Assembly: GCF_001544475.1 (NCBI RefSeq)
Contig: NZ_FCNW02000012.1
Span: forward strand, 1 to 64,000
Direction of reading: 5' to 3'
DNA: 64,000 nucleotides
DNA from: Caballeronia humi
Lineage (GTDB): Bacteria; Pseudomonadota; Gammaproteobacteria; Burkholderiales; Burkholderiaceae
Below the pieces are notes generated by a model. The model had not been told where the DNA came from, did no database searches, and saw only the letters and a program-made list of their open reading frames with translations. Positions 56,910 to 64,000 of this stretch are shown piece by piece (the first letter of the stretch is position 1; each line of letters opens with the position of its first letter). The position numbers and the translations under genes were made by a program.

Positions 56910-57103
56910 GAGCGCTCTCTGAGAAAGTTGAGGTTCTGAAGCCGGATGATGCGCGCCGCGCCGGAGCAGCCGAGACTGCGGCATGAAACCGCGCGAATGC
57001 GTCATTATAGCCAATCGAGACCCGCGTTCAGACTCGTCCGATGGCGCGATAATCGGGTGAGACGGGCGCGGCGAAACGCGTACCGGAATAGAGGAGACAG
57101 TGC

Positions 57104-58543
57104 ATGGACGAAGCGAAGCATTTCATCGGCAACCGATGGGTCGCGCCGGCCGTCGGCGAAACGATCCCAGTCGTCGATCCGTCGGACGGCCAGGTGTTCT
57201 CGCAGCTCGCGCGCGGCAACGCCGCCGACATCGACCGCGCCGTGCAATCCGCGCGCGCCGCCTACGACGGCGCCTGGGGCCGCACGAGCGCCGCGGACCG
57301 CGGGCGCATGCTCGCGCGCCTGTCGATGCTGATCGGCGCGTGCCACGACGAGATCGCGCAGATCGAAGCCCGCGACACCGGCAAGCCGCTCAAGCAGGCG
57401 TACGCGGACGCGGCGGGCGTCGCGCGCTACTTCGAGTTCTACGCGGGCGCCGCCGACAAACTGCACGGCGAGACCCTGCCCTATCAGACCGGCTACACGG
57501 TGCTCACGATCCGCGAGCCGCACGGCGTGACCGGCCACATCGTGCCGTGGAACTATCCGCTGCAGATTTTCGGGCGCAGCGTCGCGGCGGCGCTCGCGGC
57601 GGGCAATGCGTGCGTCGTGAAGCCGGCCGAGGACGCGTGCCTGTCGATCCTGCGCATCGCCGAACTCGCCGCCGAGGCCGGGCTGCCTGAAGGCACGCTC
57701 AATATCGTGACGGGCTACGGCTACGAGGCGGGCGCGGCGCTCGCTCGACATCCGGGCATCGACCACATCTCGTTCACCGGCTCGCCCGCGACGGGCGCGG
57801 CGGTCGTCAAGATGGCCGCCGACAACCACGTCCCCGTGACGCTGGAACTCGGCGGGAAGTCGCCGCAAATCGTTTTCGCCGATGCCGACATCGACGCTGC
57901 CCTGCCGGTGCTCGTCTCGGCGATCGTGCAAAACGCCGGGCAGACGTGCTCGGCGGGCAGCCGCGTGCTGATCGAGCGCGACGCGTACGAACCGTTGCTC
58001 GCGCGGCTCGCCGAAGCCTTTTCGGCGCTGAAGGTCGGTCCAAGCAAGCTCGATCTCGACTGCGGGCCGCTCATCAGCGCGAAGCAGCAGCAGCGCGTGT
58101 GGGATTTTCTCTCCGATGCGCAGCACGACGGCATCGCGATGGCGGCGCACGGCGAAGTGGTGTCGGAGGCGCCGGAAGCGGGGTTCTATCAGGCGCCGAC
58201 CTTGTTGCGCGACGTCCCGCGCACGCACCGGCTCGCGCGCGAGGAGGTGTTCGGCCCGGTGCTCGCGGCGATGCCCTTCGACTCCGAAGACGACGCCCTG
58301 CGCCTCGCCAACGACACGAACTACGGCCTCGTCGCCGGCATCTGGACGCGCGACGGCGGCCGCCAGATGCGCCTCGCGCGCCGCGTGCGCTCGGGGCAGG
58401 TGTTCATCAACAACTATGGCGCGGGCGGTGGCGTCGAGCTGCCGTTCGGCGGCGTCAAGCATTCTGGACACGGCCGCGAGAAAGGCTTCGAGGCGCTCTA
58501 CGGCTTCACCGTCCTGAAAACCATCGCAATCAAACACGGCTAA
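57104..58543 (+). CDS. NAD(P)-dependent aldehyde dehydrogenase
   Basis: A 479-residue ALDH-superfamily enzyme. Seen: [27 protein letters not shown], cofactor loop [11 protein letters not shown], catalytic Glu in [11 protein letters not shown] (near 248) and Cys in [13 protein letters not shown] (near 282). Substrate unknown. AGGAGA precedes the ATG. An SDR gene follows 14 bases later, suggesting a catabolic operon for an alcohol, hydroxy acid or sugar acid. Confidence 0.93.
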   Translation: MDEAKHFIGNRWVAPAVGETIPVVDPSDGQVFSQLARGNAADIDRAVQSARAAYDGAWGRTSAADRGRMLARLSMLIGACHDEIAQIEARDTGKPLKQAYADAAGVARYFEFYAGAADKLHGETLPYQTGYTVLTIREPHGVTGHIVPWNYPLQIFGRSVAAALAAGNACVVKPAEDACLSILRIAELAAEAGLPEGTLNIVTGYGYEAGAALARHPGIDHISFTGSPATGAAVVKMAADNHVPVTLELGGKSPQIVFADADIDAALPVLVSAIVQNAGQTCSAGSRVLIERDAYEPLLARLAEAFSALKVGPSKLDLDCGPLISAKQQQRVWDFLSDAQHDGIAMAAHGEVVSEAPEAGFYQAPTLLRDVPRTHRLAREEVFGPVLAAMPFDSEDDALRLANDTNYGLVAGIWTRDGGRQMRLARRVRSGQVFINNYGAGGGVELPFGGVKHSGHGREKGFEALYGFTVLKTIAIKHG

Positions 58544-58557
58544 AAAAAGGAGACAAC

Positions 58558-59316
58558 ATGCGACTGCAAGGCAATACGACGATCGTCACGGGCGGCGGAT
58601 CGGGCTTCGGCGAGGGCATCGCGAAGACGTTCGCGCGCGAAGGGGCGAACGTCGTCGTGAACGATCTGAACGGGGCGTCCGCCGAGCGCGTGGCGAGCGA
58701 GATCGCGCTTTCAGGAGGCCGCGCGATTGCGGTCGCTGGCGACGTCACGAAACAGGCCGACTGGAAGACGCTTTTCGATGCCGCCATCGAAGACTTCGGC
58801 AGCGTGCAGGTCGTCGTGAACAACGCGGGCACGACGCACCGGAACAAGCCGGTGATGGAAGTGACCGAAGCCGAATTCGACCGCGTCTATGCGGTGAACG
58901 TGAAGAGCCTCTATTGGAGCGTCGAGCAGTTCGTGCCCTACTTCCGGCGCCAGGGCGGCGGCGCGTTCATCAACATCGCGTCGACGGCGGGCGTGCGGCC
59001 GCGGCCGGGCCTCGTCTGGTACAACGGCAGCAAGGCGGCGGTAATCATCGCGAGCAAGGCGCTCGCCGTCGAGCTCGGGCCGGATCGTATCCGGGTGAAC
59101 TGCATCAATCCGGTGATGGGCGAAACCGGTCTCCTGTCCGAATTCATGGGCATGGAGGACACGCCCGCGAACCGCCAGAAGTTCCTCGCGACGATCCCGC
59201 TCGGGCGCCTCTCGACGCCGCAGGACATCGCGAACGCCGCGCTCTACCTCGCCTCCGACGACGCCGAATTCATCACCGGCGTGAGTCTCGAAGTCGACGG
59301 CGGCCGCTGCGTGTAG
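58558..59316 (+). CDS. SDR family oxidoreductase
   Basis: A 252-residue classical short-chain dehydrogenase. Seen: TGGGSGFGEGIAKTFAREGA (12-31), NNAGTTHR, catalytic Ser in NIASTAGVRP and YNGSKAA (Tyr/Lys near 156), and the C-terminal ASDDAEFITGVSLEVDGGR. It resembles FabG-like 3-hydroxyacyl or glucose dehydrogenases; the substrate is unknown. It is coupled to the aldehyde dehydrogenase gene with a GGAGA RBS. Confidence 0.93.
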   Translation: MRLQGNTTIVTGGGSGFGEGIAKTFAREGANVVVNDLNGASAERVASEIALSGGRAIAVAGDVTKQADWKTLFDAAIEDFGSVQVVVNNAGTTHRNKPVMEVTEAEFDRVYAVNVKSLYWSVEQFVPYFRRQGGGAFINIASTAGVRPRPGLVWYNGSKAAVIIASKALAVELGPDRIRVNCINPVMGETGLLSEFMGMEDTPANRQKFLATIPLGRLSTPQDIANAALYLASDDAEFITGVSLEVDGGRCV

Positions 59317-59405
59317 CTCCTGATGCGTGACGGCAGTGGAGTCGTTATATTCGTAGCGAACGTTCCACTAGCCGCACGATCCGTCTGTCTCGAACGCAGG
59401 TTGCG

Positions 59406-60065
59406 TCATTGAGCATCGGCCAGTTCGCGAACTTGGTCCCGAAAATAGCGGAAGCTAGGCGAATTATTGTTTTCCACGTCCATATGCGGAGATATCCGTT
59501 CGGCCCAAGCTGATTTTTCAGCGCCCACTTTCTGCCATCCTTGTGAGGAGAGGGCGTGTGCACCTCCCCTATATAGGGCGTTAGCAAGAACTTCCCACGT
59601 GCCGACAATCGAGTCATTTGAATAACTCGCCAGGACTGCATCCTTCGCATTGGGATACGCTGCTTTTACTGCGTCAATGTCACCAAGAAACCACGCTTCG
59701 CCTTCTTCAATCGCAATACAAAACCTCGTCATCGGCGCTGGGTTACAAGAAGCAAGCACGGCATGCAGCTCGGCTTTAAAGGTAGTCAATTCCTTTTCAT
59801 CGAGATCGCATACCAGAACGACTGTTGCAGGATATTCGACAGGATAATTTGAAAACGCGTTCCCATAACCTTTAAGCAATTTCGGTAGCTGGTCCAACAA
59901 AATACGTTTGGCGGGGTCTCTCTCCACATTCAAGTTTCCCGGAATACGCCCTATCCCCTTATAAGAAATTATCTTAAATGTATTACCGGGTTTGACGATT
60001 TTAGGAACCAGTATATCTAACGCCTTTTTTCCCGATTGATCCTCAACCAGTATTTCAAAATGCAT
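59406..60065 (-). CDS. DUF4276 (TOPRIM-like) protein, ATPase partner
   Basis: A 219-residue protein of the DUF4276 type. Seen: ILVEDQSGKKALDIL (Glu8/Asp9), the acidic VLVCDLDEKE (near 90) and CIAIEEGEAWFLGDIDAVKAAYP (near 125), giving an E-then-DxD acidic pattern like TOPRIM/OLD nucleases. It starts 2 bases after the AAA ATPase stop, so the two are cotranslated. Base composition is visibly more A+T-rich than the flanks, a sign of transfer. A nuclease effector role is inferred. Confidence 0.85.
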   Translation of the reverse strand: MHFEILVEDQSGKKALDILVPKIVKPGNTFKIISYKGIGRIPGNLNVERDPAKRILLDQLPKLLKGYGNAFSNYPVEYPATVVLVCDLDEKELTTFKAELHAVLASCNPAPMTRFCIAIEEGEAWFLGDIDAVKAAYPNAKDAVLASYSNDSIVGTWEVLANALYRGGAHALSSQGWQKVGAEKSAWAERISPHMDVENNNSPSFRYFRDQVRELADAQ

Positions 60066-60067
60066 CC

Positions 60068-61348
60068 TTACCTCGCATCCAAATAATCGCTGTACCAGAG
60101 ACCCCCTAGCGGAAGCTCCTGCTCCACTAGGCTGCGGATCACCGGGTCATCACTCGCCCTACGAATCTGCGAAAACCCATCGCGCCCCTTCTCTAGAACC
60201 CAAACTTCTTCGGGCGACAAAGCATCAACGAGGTAAGGTTGATGCGTTGTCAAAAATACTTGGGAGCCTCCCTTTAAGCCCGTCGCATGGTCGCGAAACT
60301 CCTTCGCAAGCGACTCAAGTAGTTTGTGATACAAGCCATTTTCAGGTTCTTCAATACATAAAAAAGGAGGAGGCGTAGGATCTTCGAGCAAAAGCAAATA
60401 GGCGAAAATTTTCAGCGTACCATCCGAAATCTGCTGCGCGAAAAAAGGATCCTTGAAACCCTTATCATTGAACTGGATGAGAAGTCGCCCATCCGCAGTT
60501 TTTTCAGTCGAGATTCGTTCAACCCCGGGGATTTTCCCCGAAATACGTTGAAGTATCTGCTGAAATCTCCTCGGATGTTCTCGCTCCATGAATTGGACTA
60601 CATTACCCAAATTATCCCCATGAATGTTCAAGTGCTTTTGCGGGCCCGCTAGTGGAAGACTCCGCGCCGCATCAGGAGTGAAGTAGCTCAAATACCAGCC
60701 TTCAATAAACCTTCGGAATGCGGAGATTCTTGGGTGCTGTTTGAGAGAACCTAACGTTGCAATACCGAGCCTTCGCTTGTCTTCAAGCTCTATTATTTCT
60801 GTCTTCGAACTCTCTTCTGCGAGGGACTCTATCAATAGACTTTCTAAAATGTCACCTTCTTCCTCTTCGTTTAGTGGACTGACATCCACGTCACCCTTCC
60901 AAACCAGCCCCTTCCCCTCCTCAAGGATCAGAAATGAGAAAGGGCGTCCGTGAGATTGATTTTTACGTCGCTGACGAAGACGTTCTTTCTTCACATATGG
61001 ACGCCGCTCGCTATCCACCGAAATTGTAATTTCATAAGTGATGGGGCGAGCGTTGCCGTCTTCCTTATAATAGATTTCAAACTCGATGGTACCCTCGGCT
61101 CCCTGTGAGCGAAGTCTTTCAAAGCCTCCTCGCCCCCTTGCATCGCATGCTTCTTCTACGCCGTTCCGTAGACAGTCGGAGAGAAAACCAAAAACATCAA
61201 AGAACGTGCTTTTACCGACGCCGTTCTTCCCGATCACGGCCGTCATTGCAGACAACGGAGACGCGGACTGACTATTCCACAGTTTTCCCATAGTCACGTC
61301 CTTCAGCGCCCTGAAATTCTTTATTCGTATCCCTTCAATTTTCGCCAT
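60068..61348 (-). CDS. AAA family ATPase (SMC/RecF/OLD-like), candidate defence sensor
   Basis: A 426-residue ABC-class ATPase. Seen: N-terminal RIKNFRALKDV, Walker A GKNGVGKST (40-48), a central insertion rich in Glu (about 175-205), ABC-signature-like QISDGTLKIFAYLLLLEDP, Walker B FLCIEEPENGL and H-loop VFLTTHQPYLVDAL. This is the AAA_15/AAA_21 architecture that pairs with small nuclease-like partners in anti-phage and plasmid-defence loci. The gene is A+T-rich with AAA/GAA codons, unlike its neighbours. It is directly followed by the DUF4276 gene. Confidence 0.9.
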   Translation of the reverse strand: MAKIEGIRIKNFRALKDVTMGKLWNSQSASPLSAMTAVIGKNGVGKSTFFDVFGFLSDCLRNGVEEACDARGRGGFERLRSQGAEGTIEFEIYYKEDGNARPITYEITISVDSERRPYVKKERLRQRRKNQSHGRPFSFLILEEGKGLVWKGDVDVSPLNEEEEGDILESLLIESLAEESSKTEIIELEDKRRLGIATLGSLKQHPRISAFRRFIEGWYLSYFTPDAARSLPLAGPQKHLNIHGDNLGNVVQFMEREHPRRFQQILQRISGKIPGVERISTEKTADGRLLIQFNDKGFKDPFFAQQISDGTLKIFAYLLLLEDPTPPPFLCIEEPENGLYHKLLESLAKEFRDHATGLKGGSQVFLTTHQPYLVDALSPEEVWVLEKGRDGFSQIRRASDDPVIRSLVEQELPLGGLWYSDYLDAR

Positions 61349-61679
61349 TCTTATTCCTTTAACTGAATGCCCGGGGACGCCTAACCATCACGTGTGCATC
61401 ACATCTCTCGGTTAGAAGAAATTATTGCACGCCTCAGTCAGTTTGGATTCGACATCGGAGGTCTGCTCCTACAGAGATCCACCATTGAGCGCGTACGCAG
61501 GCACGCGAGCTTGCGGCGCACAAATCAGCCGCCTCTTCGACCAGTTCAGCCGCGCTCGCTCATCAGTGTTTTCCCCATCCAAAACAGCCGCTTGGCGCCC
61601 ATCCGAGCGGCTAGAATCCAGCAGCATCGGGTTTGTTTTACAAAACCATTTCGACTAAATAAAAATTTGAGGAGACAGC
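61349..61679. other. Intergenic region between the ATPase and the MFS gene
   Basis: 331 bases. A reading frame from 61394 runs into the MFS gene out of frame and has no family resemblance, so I do not call it. The segment must hold the divergent promoters of the cassette and possibly the original SDR-to-MFS junction; no repeats or att sites were recognised. Confidence 0.5.
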
Positions 61680-62996
61680 ATGGCCAGCACCGCCAATCCG
61701 CTGCAGCGCCCCGGCGCCGGGGCGCCTTCCGCGTTCGAGGAAGCCACGTATCGCAAGGTCGCGTGGCGGCTTTCGCCGCTGCTTCTGATCTGCTATGTGG
61801 TCGCTTATCTGGATCGCGTGAACGTCGGCTTCGCGAAGCTGCAGATGAGCACCGACCTCGGTCTGTCGGACGCCGTCTACGGCTTCGGCGCCGGCATCTT
61901 CTTCTTCGGCTATTTCATCTTCGAGGTGCCGAGCAACGTGATCCTCCACAAGGTCGGCGCGCGCGTGTGGATCGCGCGGATCATGATCACGTGGGGCATC
62001 ATCTCCGCGCTCACGATGTTCATCACCACGCCGACGATGTTCTACGTGATGCGCTTCCTCCTCGGCATCGCGGAAGCGGGCTTCTTCCCCGGCATCATCC
62101 TGTACCTCACTTACTGGTATCCGGCGCATCGGCGCGGGCGCATGACCTCGCTTTTCATGACGGCGATCGCGCTGTCCGGGCTGATCGGCGGCCCGGTGTC
62201 GGGCTGGATCATGAAGTCCTTCGATGGCGTCAACAACTGGCACGGCTGGCAATGGCTGCTGCTGCTCGAAGGGATTCCGTCGATCGTGGTCGGCCTCGTG
62301 GTGTTCTTCATGCTCGACGACCGCATCTCGAAGGCGAAGTGGCTGACCCAGGAAGAACGCGAGCTGCTCGAACGCAACATTGCGGCTGACAACGTCGAGA
62401 AGGAAGACATGTCGATCGGCAAGATCTTTTCGAGCCCGAAGGTGTGGCTCATGAGCCTGATCTACTTTTCGTTCGTGATGGGACTCTACGGCGTGAGCTT
62501 CTGGCTGCCGACGATCATCAAGGCGACCGGCGTGACCGATGCGCTCTCGATCGGCCTGCTTTCCGCGATTCCGTACGGCGCGGCGGTGGTCAGCATGCTG
62601 GTGGTCGCAAAGAGCGCGGACAAGCGCGGCGAGCGGCGCTGGCACATCGCGATTCCAGCGGTGCTCGGGTCGATCGGGCTCGTGCTCTCGGTGATCTGGG
62701 CGAACAACACGGCGCTCGCGATGCTCGGCCTCACGCTCGCGACGATGGGCATCTTGACGACGCTGCCGCTCTTCTGGAGCCTGCCGACGGCGTTTCTCGC
62801 GGGCACGGGCGCGGCGGCAGGGATCGCGATGATCAACTCGCTCGGCAATCTCGCCGGGTTCCTGAGCCCGTATCTCGTGGGCTGGCTCAAGCAGGCGACC
62901 GCTTCGAATTCGAGCGGGATGTATATGCTCGCGGGGTTTTTGATCCTCGGCGCGCTGCTCGTGCTGAGCGTGCCGGCGAGGACCGTGAACCGCTGA
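61680..62996 (+). CDS. MFS transporter, anion:cation symporter family
   Basis: A 438-residue, 12-TM ACS-family (NNP/phthalate/tartrate/sugar-acid type) transporter. Seen: LLICYVVAYLDRVNVGFAKLQM in TM1, FFFGYFIFEVPSNVIL in TM2, RFLLGIAEAGFFPGIILYLTYWYP in TM4 and a central loop with KAKWLTQEERELLE. It likely imports an organic anion metabolised by the upstream aldehyde dehydrogenase and SDR. GAGGAGA lies 8 bases before the ATG. Confidence 0.9.
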   Translation: MASTANPLQRPGAGAPSAFEEATYRKVAWRLSPLLLICYVVAYLDRVNVGFAKLQMSTDLGLSDAVYGFGAGIFFFGYFIFEVPSNVILHKVGARVWIARIMITWGIISALTMFITTPTMFYVMRFLLGIAEAGFFPGIILYLTYWYPAHRRGRMTSLFMTAIALSGLIGGPVSGWIMKSFDGVNNWHGWQWLLLLEGIPSIVVGLVVFFMLDDRISKAKWLTQEERELLERNIAADNVEKEDMSIGKIFSSPKVWLMSLIYFSFVMGLYGVSFWLPTIIKATGVTDALSIGLLSAIPYGAAVVSMLVVAKSADKRGERRWHIAIPAVLGSIGLVLSVIWANNTALAMLGLTLATMGILTTLPLFWSLPTAFLAGTGAAAGIAMINSLGNLAGFLSPYLVGWLKQATASNSSGMYMLAGFLILGALLVLSVPARTVNR

Positions 62997-63011
62997 AGCA
63001 ACTGTCTTGGC

Positions 63012-63043
63012 AAAGGGCTTCCGTCTCACGGCGGAAGCCCTTT
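63012..63043 (+). terminator. Intrinsic terminator after MFS gene
   Basis: AAAGGGCTTCCG (63012-63023) pairs perfectly with CGGAAGCCCTTT (63032-63043), followed by TTCATT with a T-run starting inside the stem. Confidence 0.88.
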
Positions 63044-63114
63044 TTCATTGGCTCGCCGCCCGTGTGAGCCGAGGCGTCGAGCCTCAGCGAAGCGCCGCCG
63101 CGCACCTCCATGAA

Positions 63115-63137
63115 GCACGGCCTCGTGCCGATGCACC
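63115..63137. promoter_or_regulatory. Possible NtrC-binding region upstream of urtA
   Basis: GCAC-N6-GTGC (63115-63128) is followed by TGCACC (63132-63137). NtrC sites are TGCACC-type half-sites in dyads with N7 between GCAC and GTGC, so the fit is close but imperfect. The location, about 100 bases upstream of the sigma-54 promoter, is typical of an enhancer. Confidence 0.4.
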
Positions 63138-63224
63138 AAAACACCCCGCGCCACCCTCTGGCGATCTCGTCCCGAGTCTCGCCAAACCCCGCCAAAGCCC
63201 CGCCAATTCAGCATCTATTGCAGA

Positions 63225-63241
63225 TTGGCATAACCCTTGCA
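63225..63241 (+). promoter_or_regulatory. Sigma-54 (RpoN) promoter of urtA
   Basis: TTGGCATA-ACCC-TTGCA matches the -24/-12 consensus YTGGCACG-N4-TTGCW, with invariant GG (63227-63228) and GC (63239-63240) separated by exactly 10 bases. It lies about 95 bases upstream of the urtA ATG, implying nitrogen-limitation (NtrC) control. Confidence 0.85.
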
Positions 63242-63335
63242 GTAACAACTGCGCTGCTCGTCCGCCTGAGGCGGGAAGGCCAGCCAGAACACGTGCTCTT
63301 TACGGCTCACACAACATATCGGCAAGGGGAAACAC

Positions 63336-64000
63336 ATGAAACGACGCAGTCTCCTGAAATTCGGCTCGATGTCCGGCGCGCTTGCGGTCGCGGGACAACT
63401 GCCGATCTCGAAAGCGCAAGCCGCCGATACCGGTCCGATCAAGGTCGGCATCCTGCATTCCCTGTCGGGCACGATGGCGATCTCCGAGACGTCGCTGAAA
63501 GACACCGCCCTCATGACCATCGCCGACATCAACAAGAACGGCGGCGTGATGGGCCGCAAGCTCGAGCCGGTCGTCGTCGATCCGGCCTCCAACTGGCCGC
63601 TCTTCGCCGAGAAGGCACGCCAGCTTCTGACGCAGGACAAGGTCGCTGTCGTGTTCGGCTGCTGGACTTCGGTTTCGCGCAAGTCGGTGCTGCCCGTCTT
63701 CGAGGAACTGAACGGTCTTCTCTTCTACCCGGTGCAGTACGAAGGCGAAGAGATGTCGCGCAACGTGTTCTACACGGGCGCCGCGCCGAACCAGCAGGCG
63801 ATTCCCGCCGTCGAGTACCTGATGGGCGCCGAAGGCGGCAACGCCAAGCGCTTCTTCCTGCTCGGCACCGACTACGTGTACCCGCGCACGACCAACAAGA
63901 TCCTGCGCGCCTTCCTCCACTCGAAGGGAGTCAAGGATGAGGATATACAAGAGGTCTACACACCGTTCGGACATAGCGACTATCAGACCATCGTCGCGAA
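63336..64000 (+). CDS. urtA: Urea ABC transporter substrate-binding protein, partial
   Basis: The first 221 codons of a binding protein of the UrtA/FmdD group. The signal region has KRRSLLKF (Tat-like twin arginine) and ends SKAQAA. The mature part reads [56 protein letters not shown] and [12 protein letters not shown], close to urea-binding UrtA. The gene runs off the window. urtBCDE and urease genes would be expected downstream. Confidence 0.93.
   Translation, partial: MKRRSLLKFGSMSGALAVAGQLPISKAQAADTGPIKVGILHSLSGTMAISETSLKDTALMTIADINKNGGVMGRKLEPVVVDPASNWPLFAEKARQLLTQDKVAVVFGCWTSVSRKSVLPVFEELNGLLFYPVQYEGEEMSRNVFYTGAAPNQQAIPAVEYLMGAEGGNAKRFFLLGTDYVYPRTTNKILRAFLHSKGVKDEDIQEVYTPFGHSDYQTIVA

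Larger units (their letters stand above)
62997..63335. other. Intergenic region before urtA
   Basis: 339 bases with the MFS terminator, a sigma-54 promoter and possible NtrC sites; no gene seen. Confidence 0.7.

Noticed and set aside
59406..61348. Assignment of the ATPase pair to PARIS, Gabija or Septu by name
   Set aside because: The partner looks like DUF4276, not DUF4435, UvrD or HNH, so a specific known system cannot be claimed from sequence inspection.
61394..62389. 331-codon plus-strand ORF spanning the MFS start
   Set aside because: Most of it is the MFS gene in the wrong frame; the first 95 codons show no family or RBS.

Overview
The window is a GC-rich chromosomal segment of a member of the Burkholderiaceae (Burkholderia sensu lato; most likely Paraburkholderia or Caballeronia). 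The inference rests on gene order and family content: the minus-strand chain gyrA, DUF2059, serC, pheA, hisC, tyrA, aroA, cmk, rpsA, ihfB, lapA, lapB, ugd, heptose genes, comEA-like, cysM; the divergent ompA-ubiG-gph-ssrA block; a DUF2968 gene; and a tmRNA with tag ANDETFALAA. No rRNA, tRNA, prophage, insertion sequence or CRISPR array was recognised.

Layout. 1-3211 (minus): the 5' two thirds of etfB and the methionine importer metN-metI-metQ, with a perfect TetR-like palindrome upstream of etfB. 3366-6573: an alpha/beta hydrolase, a histone-deacetylase-like amidohydrolase and lytic transglycosylase B. 6639-25854 (minus): a long housekeeping chain covering cysteine synthesis, LPS inner-core heptose and UDP-glucuronate supply, LPS assembly control (LapA/LapB), translation (S1), IHF-beta, CMP kinase, aromatic amino acid and serine synthesis, and gyrase A. 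26531-29299 (plus): an OmpA-like porin, UbiG, Gph and tmRNA.

29570-35668 is more accessory: an orphan 59-residue Flp pilin (minus), a large secreted PIG-L deacetylase/ricin/FG-GAP protein, a GT4 glycosyltransferase, a small secreted protein and a ModE-type regulator. That regulator is divergent from fdsG-fdsB-fdsA-fdsD (35796-41093), the soluble molybdenum NAD-formate dehydrogenase operon. Then come a flavoprotein monooxygenase, an ArsR/CDF metal-efflux pair with a recognisable promoter and operator, a TPR/GT9-like protein, an MHS-type transporter, a GNAT enzyme, an uncharacterised membrane-anchored protein, a DUF2968 protein, a class I glutamine amidotransferase, a CPA2 antiporter, PII, a FemAB-like acyltransferase, a GIY-YIG protein and pyrophosphatase.

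57104-62996 holds an aldehyde dehydrogenase, an SDR and an ACS-family MFS transporter on the plus strand. An A+T-richer minus-strand cassette sits between SDR and MFS: an SMC/RecF-like AAA ATPase directly followed by a DUF4276 (TOPRIM-like) protein. This pair is the best candidate for a poorly described system, probably anti-phage defence. The window ends in urtA (urea ABC transporter binding protein), preceded by a clear sigma-54 promoter.

Most operons end at strong intrinsic terminators, several shared by convergent genes. The most informative regulatory signals are the etfB palindrome, the structured metN leader, the ArsR operator, the nested repeats ahead of ompA and fdsG, and the sigma-54 site of urtA.
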